Shown one piece after another: positions 22,759 through 32,180 of a DNA stretch of 64,000 nt. This DNA is from Bacteroides gallinarum DSM 18171 = JCM 13658. GTDB lineage: Bacteria > Bacteroidota > Bacteroidia > Bacteroidales > Bacteroidaceae. Under the pieces are notes generated by a model that was not told the DNA's origin, did not search any database, and saw only the letters and a list, made by a program, of their open reading frames with translations. Position 1 is the first letter of the stretch. Every line of letters starts with the position of its first letter. The position numbers and the translations under genes are program-made. Location of the stretch: NCBI RefSeq assembly GCF_000374365.1, contig NZ_KB894115.1, positions 248,001 to 312,000 of the forward strand, given 5' to 3'.

Positions 22759-25700
22759 ATGAAAGGGAACGTATTTATAAAAAGGCCTGTAATGGCTATT
22801 TCTATCTCCATTCTTATCTTGGCGATAGGACTTATCTCGCTTTTTACATTGCCTGTGGAGCAATATCCGGATATTGCCCCGCCTACGGTGCAGGTGTCCG
22901 CCTCTTATACCGGAGCCGATGCCGAAGCCGTGATGAATAGCGTAATCATGCCGTTGGAAGAAAGTATCAACGGAGTGGAGAATATGATGTACATCACCTC
23001 TACCGCCACCAATGCGGGTACGGCTACTATCGAAATCTACTTCAAGCAGGGTACAGACCCCGATATGGCGGCGGTGAATGTGCAGAACCGCGTGTCCAAG
23101 GCACAGGGGCTGCTGCCCGCCGAGGTAACGAAAATCGGTGTCACCACGCAAAAGCGGCAGACCAGTTTCCTGCAAATCAACGCATTGGCAAGCACGGACG
23201 GGCGTTACGACAAGACTTTCCTCGGTAACTATATGGATATCAACATCATTCCGCAGATTAAGCGTGTGGAAGGTGTGGGCGACGTGATGATGCTGGGTGA
23301 TACGTACAGTATGCGTATCTGGCTGAAACCGGAACGCATGGCGCAGTACGGCCTGGTTCCCTCGGACATTACGTCCGTGCTGGGCGAGCAGAACATAGAG
23401 GCTCCCACCGGGTCGCTGGGCGAGAACTCGAAGAATGTTTTCCAGTTCACCTTGAAATACCGCGGACGGTTGAAGAGCGTGGACGAATTCAAGAACACTG
23501 TTGTCCGCGCACAGGACGACGGCTCCGTCCTGCGGCTGAAAGATGTGGCGGATGTGGAGCTGGGTACGCAGACATATAGTTTCAGCAGTGAAATGGACGG
23601 CAAGCCCGCGGTGATGTTCATCGTATTCCAGACAGCGGGTTCCAATGCCACGGCAGTGAACGAGCTGATTTCGGAGCAGATGAAGGAAATGGAGAAAGAC
23701 CTGCCGCAGGGCACGGAGTTCGTGAACATGATGAGCTCCAACGATTTCCTTTTCGCCTCTATCCATAATGTGGTGGAAACGCTGATTGTCGCCATTATCC
23801 TGGTAATCCTGGTCGTTTATTTCTTCCTCCAGGATTTCAAGAGTACGCTGATACCGTCTATCTCTATCATCGTGTCGCTGGTGGGTACGTTCGCCTGCCT
23901 GGTGGCTGCCGGGTTCAGTATCAATATCCTGACGCTGTTCGCCCTGGTGCTTGCTATCGGTACGGTGGTGGACGACGCCATTGTGGTGGTGGAAGCGGTG
24001 CAGTCCAAGTTCGATGCCGGTTACAAATCGCCTTACCAGGCTACGAAAGATGCCATGGGCGATGTAACCATGGCTATCATCTCCTGTACCTGTGTGTTCA
24101 TGGCGGTGTTCATTCCCGTAACGTTCATGGGCGGTACGTCGGGTATCTTCTATACGCAGTTCGGTATTACAATGGCTACTTCCGTGGGTATCTCCATGAT
24201 TTCGGCATTGACGCTCTGCCCCGCCCTTTGCGCTATTATGATGCGTCCGTCGGACGGGACGAAAAGCGCCAAGAGTATCAACGGACGCGTACGTGCCGCC
24301 TATAATGCCTCTTTCAATGCAGTGCTGGGCAAATACAAGAAGGGCGTGATGTTCTTTATCCGCCGCCGCTGGATGGTATGGACTTCGCTGGCTGCTGCCG
24401 TCGTGCTGCTCGTCTGGCTGATGAGTACCACCAAGACGGGGCTTGTGCCGCAGGAAGACCAGGGCGTTATCATGATTAATGTGGCTACTTCGCCGGGCAG
24501 TACGCTGGAAGAAACTAACAAGGTGGTGGACAAGCTGGAGGACATCCTCAAGAATACTCCCGAGATAGAGCACTACTCCCGCGTTGCGGGCTACGGCTTC
24601 CTTTCCGGGCAGGGCACGTCCTACGGCCTGGTGGTAATCCGCCTGAAAGACTGGAGCGAACGCAAGGGCAGCGAGCATACCTCCGATGCGGTGGTAGCCC
24701 GCCTCAACGCACAGTTCTATGCCATTAAGGATGCGCAGATATTCAGTTTCCAGCCGGGTATGATTCCGGGATACGGTATGGGTAACTCCATAGAGCTGAA
24801 CTTGCAGGACAGGACGGGCGGCGACATGACGACGTTCTACAACTCCGTGATGCAGTTCCTCGGTGCGCTGAACCAGCGTCCGGAGGTGGCTATGGCATAC
24901 ACCTCGTATGCGATGAACTTCCCGCAGATATCCGTAGATGTGGATGCCGCCAAGTGTAAGCGCGCCGGTATCTCACCCGCCACGGTGCTCGATGCGCTGG
25001 GCAGTTATTGCGGCGGTGCGTATATCTCCAACTACAACCAGTTCGGCAAGGTGTACCGCGTCATGATGCAGGCTTCGCCCGAATACCGCCTGGACGAACG
25101 TGCGCTGGATAATATGTTCGTGCGCAACGGCACTGAAATGGCTCCCGTGAGCCAGTTCGTCACTTTGAAGAAGGTGCTGGGACCCGAGGTTGCCAACCGC
25201 TTTAATCTTTACAGCTCCATTTCCGCCAATGTAAACCCAGCCATGGGCTATTCTTCCGGCGAGGTGCAGAAGGTTATCGAGGAGGTGGCTGCGCAAACGC
25301 TGCCTTCGGGCTACGGCTATGAGTATGGCGGCATGTCGCGCGAGGAGTCGAACAGTGGCGGCGGCAAGACGATTTTCATCTATGGCGTGTGCATACTGCT
25401 CATCTACCTGATTTTGTCCTGCCTCTACGAGAGCTTCCTGGTTCCGTTCGCGGTAATCCTCTCCGTTCCGTTCGGGCTAATGGGTTCGTTCCTTTTCGCC
25501 AAGCTTTTCGGGTTGGAGAACAATATCTACCTGCAAACGGGTGTGATTATGCTCATCGGTCTGCTGGCAAAGACGGCTATCCTGATTACGGAGTACGCTA
25601 TCGAACGCCGTCGTAAGGGAATGGGCATCGTGGAGTCGGCTTACAGTGCCGCACAAGTCCGCCTGCGTCCTATCCTGATGACGGTGCTTACGATGATATT

Positions 25701-25938
25701 CGGTATGCTTCCGCTGATGTTCTCCACCGGCGCCGGCGCCAACGGCAACAGCTCTTTGGGTACGGGTGTCGTAGGCGGTATGGCAATCGGAACGCTGGCG
25801 TTGCTCTTTGTCGTCCCCGTATTCTACATTATCTTCGAGTTCCTGCAGGAGAAAATCCGCAAGCCTATGGAAGAAGAAGCCGATGTACAGGTCTTGCTGG
25901 AGAAAGAACGCAGTGAGAAGGAGAAGGGAGAAAAGTGA
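22759..25938 (+). CDS. RND multidrug efflux pump, HAE1 family
   Basis: A 1059-residue inner-membrane proton-driven exporter of the AcrB/MexB type. It starts M-K-G-N-V-F-I-K-R-P with the usual first membrane helix, has twelve membrane segments and two large periplasmic loops, and carries the proton-relay pair in A-I-G-T-V-V-D-D-A-I-V-V-V-E-A (near 400). Length is full and no frameshift is seen. The gene is followed 38 bases later by the outer-membrane channel, so the tripartite system is complete. Confidence 0.96.
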   Translation: MKGNVFIKRPVMAISISILILAIGLISLFTLPVEQYPDIAPPTVQVSASYTGADAEAVMNSVIMPLEESINGVENMMYITSTATNAGTATIEIYFKQGTDPDMAAVNVQNRVSKAQGLLPAEVTKIGVTTQKRQTSFLQINALASTDGRYDKTFLGNYMDINIIPQIKRVEGVGDVMMLGDTYSMRIWLKPERMAQYGLVPSDITSVLGEQNIEAPTGSLGENSKNVFQFTLKYRGRLKSVDEFKNTVVRAQDDGSVLRLKDVADVELGTQTYSFSSEMDGKPAVMFIVFQTAGSNATAVNELISEQMKEMEKDLPQGTEFVNMMSSNDFLFASIHNVVETLIVAIILVILVVYFFLQDFKSTLIPSISIIVSLVGTFACLVAAGFSINILTLFALVLAIGTVVDDAIVVVEAVQSKFDAGYKSPYQATKDAMGDVTMAIISCTCVFMAVFIPVTFMGGTSGIFYTQFGITMATSVGISMISALTLCPALCAIMMRPSDGTKSAKSINGRVRAAYNASFNAVLGKYKKGVMFFIRRRWMVWTSLAAAVVLLVWLMSTTKTGLVPQEDQGVIMINVATSPGSTLEETNKVVDKLEDILKNTPEIEHYSRVAGYGFLSGQGTSYGLVVIRLKDWSERKGSEHTSDAVVARLNAQFYAIKDAQIFSFQPGMIPGYGMGNSIELNLQDRTGGDMTTFYNSVMQFLGALNQRPEVAMAYTSYAMNFPQISVDVDAAKCKRAGISPATVLDALGSYCGGAYISNYNQFGKVYRVMMQASPEYRLDERALDNMFVRNGTEMAPVSQFVTLKKVLGPEVANRFNLYSSISANVNPAMGYSSGEVQKVIEEVAAQTLPSGYGYEYGGMSREESNSGGGKTIFIYGVCILLIYLILSCLYESFLVPFAVILSVPFGLMGSFLFAKLFGLENNIYLQTGVIMLIGLLAKTAILITEYAIERRRKGMGIVESAYSAAQVRLRPILMTVLTMIFGMLPLMFSTGAGANGNSSLGTGVVGGMAIGTLALLFVVPVFYIIFEFLQEKIRKPMEEEADVQVLLEKERSEKEKGEK

Positions 25939-25976
25939 TAAATTGGCAATCTCGAAATAAAAATAGGAATAAACGA

Positions 25977-27371
25977 ATGAAAAAACAGATTATAACATTG
26001 CTTGCCGCTCCCCTTTTACTGAGTGGTTGCGGTATTTACACCAAATACAAGCCCGTTGCCGATGTTCCCGAAAACCTTTACGGAACGGAGGCAGCAGCTT
26101 TGGGCGACAGCCTTTCGCCGGCCGTCCCGGAAGATAGCCTGGGGCTGGGCAGCATGGACTGGCGGACGCTCTTTACCGACTCGTACCTGCAAGCGCTTAT
26201 CGAGCAGGGCTTGCAGAACAATACCGATTACCGGTCGGCGCAGCTTCGCGTAAAGGAGGCGGAAGCTACCCTGCTCTCCGCCAAGCTCGCCTTCCTGCCG
26301 TCGCTTGCCCTTGCACCGCAGGGCACGGTCAGCAGTTTCGATACCCATAAGGCTACGCAGACTTACTCGCTTCCCGTTACGGCAAGTTGGGAGCTGGATA
26401 TATTCGGCCGTATGCGCAATGCCAAGAAGCAGGCGAGGGCTTTGCTGGCACAGAGCGAGGACTACCGCCAGGCGGTGCGTGTGCAACTCATTGCCGGCAT
26501 AGCCAATACCTATTATACCTTGCTGATGCTCGACGAGCAGCTTGCCATTTCGCAGCAGACGGAGGAGGCATGGAAAGAAACCGTTGCCTCCACCCGCGCC
26601 CTGATGAATGCCGGGCTGGCGGATGAGACTGCCGTTTCGCAAATGGAAGGGAGCTATTACCAGGTACGGACTTCCGTACTCGATTTGAAGGAGCAAATCA
26701 ACCAGGTGGAGAACTCGCTTGCCCTCTTGCTGGCAGAAACTCCGCGCCGTTATGAGCGCGGTACGTTGGAAGGCCAGCAGTTCCCGGCCGAATTTTCCGT
26801 AGGTATTCCGGTACGGATGCTCTCTTGCCGTCCCGATGTCCGCTCTGCCGAAAGGACGTTAGAGGCGGCGTTTTACGGGACTAATGCGGCGCGTTCTGCA
26901 TTTTATCCTTCCGTTACTTTGAGCGGAAGCGCCGGCTGGACTAACTCTGCGGGTACGATGATTATCAATCCCGGAAAATTCCTCGCCTCCGCAGTAGGTT
27001 CACTCACTCAGCCGCTCTTTGCCCGCGGGCAGCTTCTCGGACAGTTGAAGATAGCCAAGGCGCAGCAGGAAGAAGCCGAGCTTGCCTTCCGGCAAACATT
27101 GCTCAATGCCGGTAGCGAGGTGAACAATGCGTTGACCGCCTACCAGGTCAGCAAGGAGAAAAGCGGCCTCCTGGATAAGCAGGTAGCTTCCCTGCAAACG
27201 GCTTTAAAGAGCACCTCCCTGCTAATGGAGCACGGCACTACCACCTACTTGGAAGTGCTCACCGCCCGCCAGACATTGCTGGGCGCACAGCTTTCGCAAA
27301 CCGCCAACCGCTTTACGGAGATACAAAGCATTATCAACCTCTACCAGACGTTGGGCGGCGGTCAGGAATAA
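25977..27371 (+). CDS. Outer-membrane efflux lipoprotein (TolC/NodT family)
   Basis: A 464-residue channel protein. The ATG at 25977 gives a signal peptide with lipobox L-L-S-G-C (Cys18); a longer frame from 25935 would bury it. Two OEP repeats follow, each with long helices (residues 60-250 and 265-455), and W-E-L-D-I-F-G-R typical of the NodT group. It completes the efflux operon and is followed by a terminator at 27420-27453. Confidence 0.94.
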   Translation: MKKQIITLLAAPLLLSGCGIYTKYKPVADVPENLYGTEAAALGDSLSPAVPEDSLGLGSMDWRTLFTDSYLQALIEQGLQNNTDYRSAQLRVKEAEATLLSAKLAFLPSLALAPQGTVSSFDTHKATQTYSLPVTASWELDIFGRMRNAKKQARALLAQSEDYRQAVRVQLIAGIANTYYTLLMLDEQLAISQQTEEAWKETVASTRALMNAGLADETAVSQMEGSYYQVRTSVLDLKEQINQVENSLALLLAETPRRYERGTLEGQQFPAEFSVGIPVRMLSCRPDVRSAERTLEAAFYGTNAARSAFYPSVTLSGSAGWTNSAGTMIINPGKFLASAVGSLTQPLFARGQLLGQLKIAKAQQEEAELAFRQTLLNAGSEVNNALTAYQVSKEKSGLLDKQVASLQTALKSTSLLMEHGTTTYLEVLTARQTLLGAQLSQTANRFTEIQSIINLYQTLGGGQE

Positions 27372-27419
27372 GCGGGTATTTATCATACTCTCTCTGTATC
27401 TTCATAGATATATGAAGAA

Positions 27420-27458
27420 AGGGCTGTCCGGGAAGGGATTCCAGGACAGCCCTGTTTT
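27420..27458 (+). terminator. Terminator of the efflux operon
   Basis: AGGGCTGTCC (27420-27429) pairs exactly with GGACAGCCCT (27444-27453), loop of 14 bases, then GTTTT. Confidence 0.75.
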
Positions 27459-27459
27459 G

Positions 27460-27500
27460 TAGGCTACGGTATTATTTATTGTAGGCTATGGTATTATTTA
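27460..27500. repeat. Short tandem repeat of 22 bp
   Basis: TAGGCTACGGTATTATTTA (27460-27478) recurs with one change at 27482-27500. A third partial copy, AGCTACGGTTGTT, follows. No function is evident. Confidence 0.5.
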
Positions 27501-27545
27501 AGCTACGGTTGTTATATTGCCGGTGTACGGGGATTTAACGGGGAC

Positions 27546-29042
27546 TTATTTATATTGTCCCCAGTCTATATTCTTCATATCCCCGCTTTTAGCCAGCTCT
27601 GCGTGCATAGCCAGGGCAGCACGCATGGAATGCGGTGTCTGGGCTTTGCCGTCGGTCAGTTTCAGGTAATCCCACAGGATATTCTTGTAGTCCGGGTGAA
27701 CGCAGTTCTCGATGATAGCCTGTGCACGCTCTTTAGGACTCTTGCCGCGCAGGTCGGCCACACCCTGTTCGGTAACGATGATGTTGACGTCGTGTTCGCT
27801 GTGGTCTACATGCGAAACCATAGGCACGATAGCGCTGATTTTGCCCTCTTTGGCTACGGACGGACACGTGAAGATAGAGATGTAGGCATTGCGCGTAAAG
27901 TCGCCCGAACCGCCGATGCCGTTCATCATCTTCGTACCGCCGATGTGGGTGGAGTTCACGTTGCCGTAAAGGTCGGCCTCGATAGCCGTATTGATAGAGA
28001 TGATACCCAGGCGGCGTACCACTTCCGGACTGTTGGATATCTCCGACGGACGGAGAACCAGCTTGTCGCGGAAGAAATCCATATCTTCGTATATACCGTT
28101 CAGACAGTCATTGGTTACGGTCAGCGAGCAGGCGCTGCCGAACTTCACGCGGCCCTCGCGAATCAGCCCGATAACGGAGTTCTGGATAACCTCCGTGTAC
28201 ATTTCGAATGCCGGGATAGTCTTGTCGCGTCCCAGGGCGCCCAGTACGGCGTTGGCGATGTTGCCCACACCCGACTGCAACGGCAGGAAGGTCGGAGGGA
28301 TGATGCCCCGCTTCATGTCGGCGGCAAGGAAGTCGGCTACGTTCTGCCCGATTTTGTCGGTCAGCGGGTCGGCAGCCGCAAAAGAGCGCGCCTCGTCCGG
28401 CCAGTCGGTCTCTACTATGCCGACGATTTTTTTCGGGTCTACCTGGATGTAAGGCTGGCCGATACGGTCGCTCGGCTTGAAAATCGGTATTTCGCGGCGG
28501 TAAGGCGGGTCCAGCGGTTCATAGACATCGTGCAGCCCCATGGCATTCTTGCTGTGGGCGGCATTCAGCTCTACGATAATCTGGTCGGCAAGGCGGCAGA
28601 TAGTGGGGGCGATACCACCGGCGGCGGTCAGGTAGATTTTGCCGTCGGGCGTCACCTCGCAAGCCTCGATAACGGCTACGTTCACCTTTCCCATGAAGCC
28701 GTAGCGCACCTCCTGCGCCATTTGCGACAAATGGATGTCGTTATAGGCAATCTCGCCGTTGTTCACCGCTTTGCGGAAATCGGGGTTCGTCGTGTAGGGA
28801 GCGCGGTAACGGATAGCTTTGACGCGGGACAGGATACCGTCGCAGGAGTCGCCCGTGGAGGCTCCCGTAAAGATACCTATTTGGAAAGGGTTTCCTTTCG
28901 CATGTTCCGCTTCTGCGATTTTCGCTAATTCAGCCGTTACGGCCTTGGCCGTTCCTGCGGGAGTAAATCCGCTCAGGCCGATGTTGTAGCCATGTTTAAT
29001 CAGGCTTGCAGCTTCTGCTGCCGAAATGTAATTAAATGCCAT
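27546..29042 (-). CDS. Acetyl-CoA hydrolase / CoA-transferase family protein
   Basis: A 498-residue cytosolic enzyme of the acetyl-CoA hydrolase/transferase family, which moves CoA between short-chain acids such as acetate and succinate. Glu of M-Y-T-E-V-I-Q (near residue 270) is the expected catalytic carboxylate that forms the CoA thioester; G-V-G-N-I-A-N and a C-terminal V-T-E-Q-G-V-A-D-L-R-G are family marks. In Bacteroides a succinyl-CoA:acetate transferase or propionate-type role is likely (inference). It stands alone on the minus strand. Confidence 0.9.
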   Translation of the reverse strand: MAFNYISAAEAASLIKHGYNIGLSGFTPAGTAKAVTAELAKIAEAEHAKGNPFQIGIFTGASTGDSCDGILSRVKAIRYRAPYTTNPDFRKAVNNGEIAYNDIHLSQMAQEVRYGFMGKVNVAVIEACEVTPDGKIYLTAAGGIAPTICRLADQIIVELNAAHSKNAMGLHDVYEPLDPPYRREIPIFKPSDRIGQPYIQVDPKKIVGIVETDWPDEARSFAAADPLTDKIGQNVADFLAADMKRGIIPPTFLPLQSGVGNIANAVLGALGRDKTIPAFEMYTEVIQNSVIGLIREGRVKFGSACSLTVTNDCLNGIYEDMDFFRDKLVLRPSEISNSPEVVRRLGIISINTAIEADLYGNVNSTHIGGTKMMNGIGGSGDFTRNAYISIFTCPSVAKEGKISAIVPMVSHVDHSEHDVNIIVTEQGVADLRGKSPKERAQAIIENCVHPDYKNILWDYLKLTDGKAQTPHSMRAALAMHAELAKSGDMKNIDWGQYK

Positions 29043-29107
29043 AATTATAGTTATTTTTTCGTGTAAGGAATCATCTCGGCTTTCGATGTCTCACCTCCCC
29101 GGCAGTG

Positions 29108-29485
29108 CTAATACTTCCGCTGTAATATTTCCGACCACACAATGGCGCGGCGTGCCTCTTCCGCCGAGCGAATTTCGAATTCGGACGGTTCGTCGGTCGC
29201 TTGCGGTACGGGAGCCGGTGAGGGGGAAGGGCTGGAAGAAGCGGCGGCGGGTCGGGTTTTCTTTTTCGTTTGTCCGGTTACGGCGATAGGTTCGGGTTCG
29301 GGACCTTCCGGGATGTATCCGCCGTAGGTGGCATCTTCCCAATCTCCGGGAAAAGGGCTCTTTCCGTCGGGCATAGGCATGGCGGGAGGGTTTCCGGCTT
29401 TCTTTTTCGCTTCTTTCTTTGCTTGCCTGACGAAACCTATGATGAGAATGCCTATAACTAACAGAAATTTGAAAATGTCTTCCAT
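29108..29485 (-). CDS. Small membrane-anchored Pro-rich protein
   Basis: A 125-residue protein. One membrane segment (about residues 6-20, FKFLLVIGILIIGFV) is followed by a basic K-K-E-A-K-K-K stretch, placing the rest in the cytoplasm. The middle is a low-complexity, Pro/Ser-rich linker (S-S-S-P-S-P-S-P), and the C-terminus holds a conserved-looking helix, S-A-E-E-A-R-R-A-I-V-W-S-E-I-L. No known function. A TACCTTTG promoter element for it lies at 29510-29517 on this strand. Confidence 0.7.
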   Translation of the reverse strand: MEDIFKFLLVIGILIIGFVRQAKKEAKKKAGNPPAMPMPDGKSPFPGDWEDATYGGYIPEGPEPEPIAVTGQTKKKTRPAAASSSPSPSPAPVPQATDEPSEFEIRSAEEARRAIVWSEILQRKY

Positions 29486-29557
29486 AAGCCTTTATTTGTT
29501 TTCCACCGCCAAAGGTAATTATTTAATCTGATTGTAGCCAACAAATTGACATGAAAA

Positions 29558-29588
29558 AAGGGCAGCTTCACAGCTCCCCTTAATTTTT
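29558..29588 (+). terminator. Terminator-like hairpin
   Basis: AAGGGCAGCT (29558-29567) pairs with AGCTCCCCTT (29572-29581) with one mismatch, loop of four bases, followed by AATTTTTTAA. It lies between two divergent genes, so it may end an unseen short + strand transcript. Confidence 0.5.
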
Positions 29589-29605
29589 TAACCTAAACCT
29601 TAACT

Positions 29606-29689
29606 ATGAAAAAATCTAATGTTTCTTTCATTTCACAAAATTGGAAATTTATTCCAATAAAGCCAAACCAGTGCCCGGAAAATGTTTAG
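29606..29689 (+). CDS. Possible 27-residue peptide
   Basis: ATG at 29606 opens a frame starting MKKSNVSFISQNWK and ending in P-E-N-V with TAG at 29687. It follows the motif AACCTAAACCTTAACT that often precedes start codons in Bacteroides. It lies upstream of the miaB -7 element, so it is not simply a leader on that transcript. Evidence is weak. Confidence 0.25.
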   Translation: MKKSNVSFISQNWKFIPIKPNQCPENV

Positions 29690-29780
29690 TCGCTTAACAT
29701 TAATTAGTAGAAATGCGTCGAATAGAGGGGGTTATGTGTTATTTTTCCGTACTTTCACTGCTTTATTGGGAGCGATGACG

Positions 29781-29788
29781 TATCTTTG
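29781..29788 (+). promoter_or_regulatory. miaB -7 element (TATCTTTG)
   Basis: TATCTTTG, exact match to TAnnTTTG, 55 bases ahead of the miaB start. No TTTG at -33. Confidence 0.65.
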
Positions 29789-29843
29789 CAGGCAAATTCT
29801 TTCACCGTGCAAGCCGCGGTGAACCTAAAAAACTGAAGAGATA

Positions 29844-31211
29844 ATGGAAAATGTAACGGGAGCAGACTTTAAATCTGCAACTGCCGATGACAACAAGAAG
29901 TTGTTCATCGAAACCTATGGCTGCCAGATGAATGTGGCAGACAGTGAAGTGATAGCCTCGGTAATGCAAATGGCGGGGTATTCCGTAGCCGGAACGCTGG
30001 AGGAGGCGGATGCGGTGTTTATGAACACCTGTTCCATTCGCGATAACGCCGAACAGAAAATCCTGAACCGCCTGGAGTTTTTCCACTCGCTCAAGAAGAA
30101 AAAGCGGAATCTGATTGTCGGCGTGCTGGGATGTATGGCAGAGCGCGTGAAGGACGATTTGATTACGAATCATCACGTGGATTTGGTGGTGGGTCCGGAT
30201 GCCTACCTCACCTTGCCCGAGCTGATTGCCGCCGTGGAAGCAGGCGAGAAGGCTATTAACGTGGAACTTTCCACGACGGAGACGTACCGCGATGTGATAC
30301 CCTCGCGCATTTGCGGAAACCATATTTCGGGCTTTGTCTCCATTATGCGCGGCTGCAACAACTTTTGCACGTATTGCATAGTCCCTTATACCCGCGGACG
30401 GGAGCGTAGCCGCGATGTGGAAAGCATCCTGAACGAAGTGGCCGACCTGGTGGCGAAAGGCTATAAGGAAGTAACCCTGCTGGGGCAGAACGTCAACTCC
30501 TACCGCTTCGAAAAGGCGAACGGCGAAACGGTTACTTTCCCCATGCTGCTGCGCACCGTGGCCGAGGCGGCTCCGGGCATCCGCGTCCGTTTCACCACCT
30601 CGCATCCCAAGGATATGAGTGACGAAACCTTGCGGGTCATTGCCGAAGTGCCCAACGTATGCAGGCATATCCACCTGCCCGTACAGAGCGGAAGCAGCCG
30701 CATCCTGAAGCTGATGAACCGTAAATATACCCGCGAGTGGTATTTGGAACGCGTAGAGGCTATCCGCCGCATCATTCCCGATTGCGGCCTGTCTACGGAC
30801 ATATTCTCCGGTTTCCATTCCGAGACGGAGGAAGACCACCGGCTCTCCCTCTCCCTCATGGAGGAGTGCGGTTACGATGCCGCTTTCATGTTCAAGTATT
30901 CCGAGCGTCCGGGCACGTACGCATCCAAGCATCTGCCGGACGATGTGCCCGAGGAGGTGAAGATTCGCCGCCTGAACGAAATCATAGCCTTGCAGAACCG
31001 CCTTTCTGCCGAGGCCAACGCCCGCTGTGTAGGCAAGACCTACGAAGTGCTGGTAGAGGGCGTTTCCAAACGCTCGCGCGACCAGCTTTTCGGACGTACC
31101 GAGCAGAACCGGGTGGTTGTTTTCGACCGCGGCACGCACCGGGTGGGCGATTTCGTAACGGTCAGGATTACGGAAAGCAGTTCGGCAACGCTGAAAGGCG
31201 AAGAAGTATAA
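29844..31211 (+). CDS. miaB: tRNA-2-methylthio-N6-dimethylallyladenosine synthase
   Basis: A 455-residue radical SAM methylthiotransferase that adds the 2-methylthio group to isopentenyl-A37 in tRNAs reading UNN codons. Seen: the N-terminal UPF0004 domain with E-T-Y-G-C-Q-M-N and two more Cys for the auxiliary cluster, the radical SAM motif C-N-N-F-C-T-Y-C (near 168), and a C-terminal TRAM domain (E-V-L-V-E-G-V-S, then G-D-F-V-T-V-R-I). Y-T-R-G-R-E-R-S-R next to the motif is typical of MiaB rather than RimO. Followed by a shared terminator region. Confidence 0.95.
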   Translation: MENVTGADFKSATADDNKKLFIETYGCQMNVADSEVIASVMQMAGYSVAGTLEEADAVFMNTCSIRDNAEQKILNRLEFFHSLKKKKRNLIVGVLGCMAERVKDDLITNHHVDLVVGPDAYLTLPELIAAVEAGEKAINVELSTTETYRDVIPSRICGNHISGFVSIMRGCNNFCTYCIVPYTRGRERSRDVESILNEVADLVAKGYKEVTLLGQNVNSYRFEKANGETVTFPMLLRTVAEAAPGIRVRFTTSHPKDMSDETLRVIAEVPNVCRHIHLPVQSGSSRILKLMNRKYTREWYLERVEAIRRIIPDCGLSTDIFSGFHSETEEDHRLSLSLMEECGYDAAFMFKYSERPGTYASKHLPDDVPEEVKIRRLNEIIALQNRLSAEANARCVGKTYEVLVEGVSKRSRDQLFGRTEQNRVVVFDRGTHRVGDFVTVRITESSSATLKGEEV

Positions 31212-31230
31212 CCCGCCGGTACACGAAAAA

Positions 31231-31266
31231 AACAGAGGGCATGAGCCTCACGGCCTATGCCCCCTT
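31231..31266 (-). terminator. Convergent terminator of miaB and the DUF3836 gene
   Basis: GGGCAT (31238-31243) and ATGCCC (31258-31263) with inner pairing form a hairpin. On the minus strand it is followed by a run of seven T (A-run 31228-31234), so it fits best as the DUF3836 gene's terminator, but it could also stop miaB transcripts. Confidence 0.65.
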
Positions 31267-31293
31267 TCATTATTGTTAACTTTGATTTTTTGT

Positions 31294-31794
31294 TTATTCG
31301 GTGATTGCCAGCAGGCCGGCGGCCGGGTCTATGCGGTTGTAACTCACTAAAGTCCAGTACGGCGTGCCGTTGCTTTGCTCGTAGTTTTTATAGGTTACCG
31401 GCATGTTTTCCGCATTCATCTCGTATACGCTCTTTTTCACGTCCTTGTCGTAAGCCCGGTGCTTTTCGTTCCAGCGGGCATAGGACATGGTTATTTCGTT
31501 GTCGCCGTATCGGTAGGACATCTTGAAGTAAGGAGTCCATTCGTCTTTGGAGCCGTCCCATTTGGAGGCGATTTTCCCGGTCAGACGGTTTTCGCTGTCG
31601 TACGTAAATTCGTAACGTATGTGGTTATAGAGGTAAGCTCCGTCTTGCTTGAAGATAGTCTTTGCCACTACCAGGCCGTTTTCCACCTCGTCATTGGTGA
31701 TGAAGTTTTCCTGTGCCTTTACTTCCGAGTTCATAACGCTTACGATAACCATTGCTGCGAATGCGGCTGCCTTGAATAGATTTACAGTTTTCAT
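31294..31794 (-). CDS. Secreted DUF3836-type protein
   Basis: A 166-residue exported protein with a cleavable signal peptide ending V-K-A-Q-E. The mature part is a chain of beta strands rich in Tyr and Asn (Y-E-F-T-Y-D-S-E-N-R-L-T-G-K, M-S-Y-R-Y-G-D-N-E-I-T, V-S-Y-N-R-I), typical of the Bacteroides DUF3836 family and similar to YD-like repeats. Function unknown. It is convergent with miaB, and nothing recognisable is transcribed with it. Confidence 0.7.
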   Translation of the reverse strand: MKTVNLFKAAAFAAMVIVSVMNSEVKAQENFITNDEVENGLVVAKTIFKQDGAYLYNHIRYEFTYDSENRLTGKIASKWDGSKDEWTPYFKMSYRYGDNEITMSYARWNEKHRAYDKDVKKSVYEMNAENMPVTYKNYEQSNGTPYWTLVSYNRIDPAAGLLAITE

Positions 31795-31966
31795 ATCCTT
31801 TATTTTTTTATTGTTATTATTCCCGTTTTATCTTTAGACGTAACCTCCGGTGTGAAAAGTTGCTTTTCCGTTCATCTTTTTTTCCGGACGCCTTCGCCAG
31901 ATAAAAGTCAAACTCCGTGCCATAATACTAATATGTTGATTATCAATATATATTGGGTTGGAGCAG

Positions 31967-32180
31967 TTGTCCGTTACCGGACACTTGTCCGCCCGATAAC
32001 GGACACAAAGGCTGTGGTTAGTCCGCTCCGTAGGAATAACAGTCTCCGCCTTTCCCTCTGTTATCCCCTCCGTTTGCCGCTTTTAATTCGTTAGGCGGCT
32101 GTTTCCCTTTCGTTAGACAACTGTATAACGAAAGGATAACGGCTGTTTAACGCACGGTAGACTTCTGTCTAACGAATTAA
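31967..32180. repeat. Second array of short palindromic units
   Basis: Two TGTCCG...CGGACA dyads (31968-31983 and 31986-32005) come first. Then four clear 22-23 bp units start at 32091, 32113, 32136 and 32158, with a looser one at 32036. Unit 32136 (ATAACGGCTGTTTAACGC) lines up with units of the array at 14771; unit 32158 holds the perfect dyad AGAC-N4-GTCT. No gene lies in 31795-32362. Confidence 0.65.

Larger units (their letters stand above)
29486..29843. other. Divergent intergenic region upstream of miaB
   Basis: Contains the minus-strand -7 element TACCTTTG (29510-29517, read as CAAAGGTA on +), a hairpin at 29558-29581, a 27-codon frame at 29606-29689, and a + strand TATCTTTG at 29781-29788. 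Nothing else was recognised. Confidence 0.6.

Noticed and set aside
22576..24678. 700-codon minus-strand frame opposite the RND pump
   Set aside because: The + strand encodes an intact, highly conserved transporter; the minus frame is His/Arg-rich antisense sequence.
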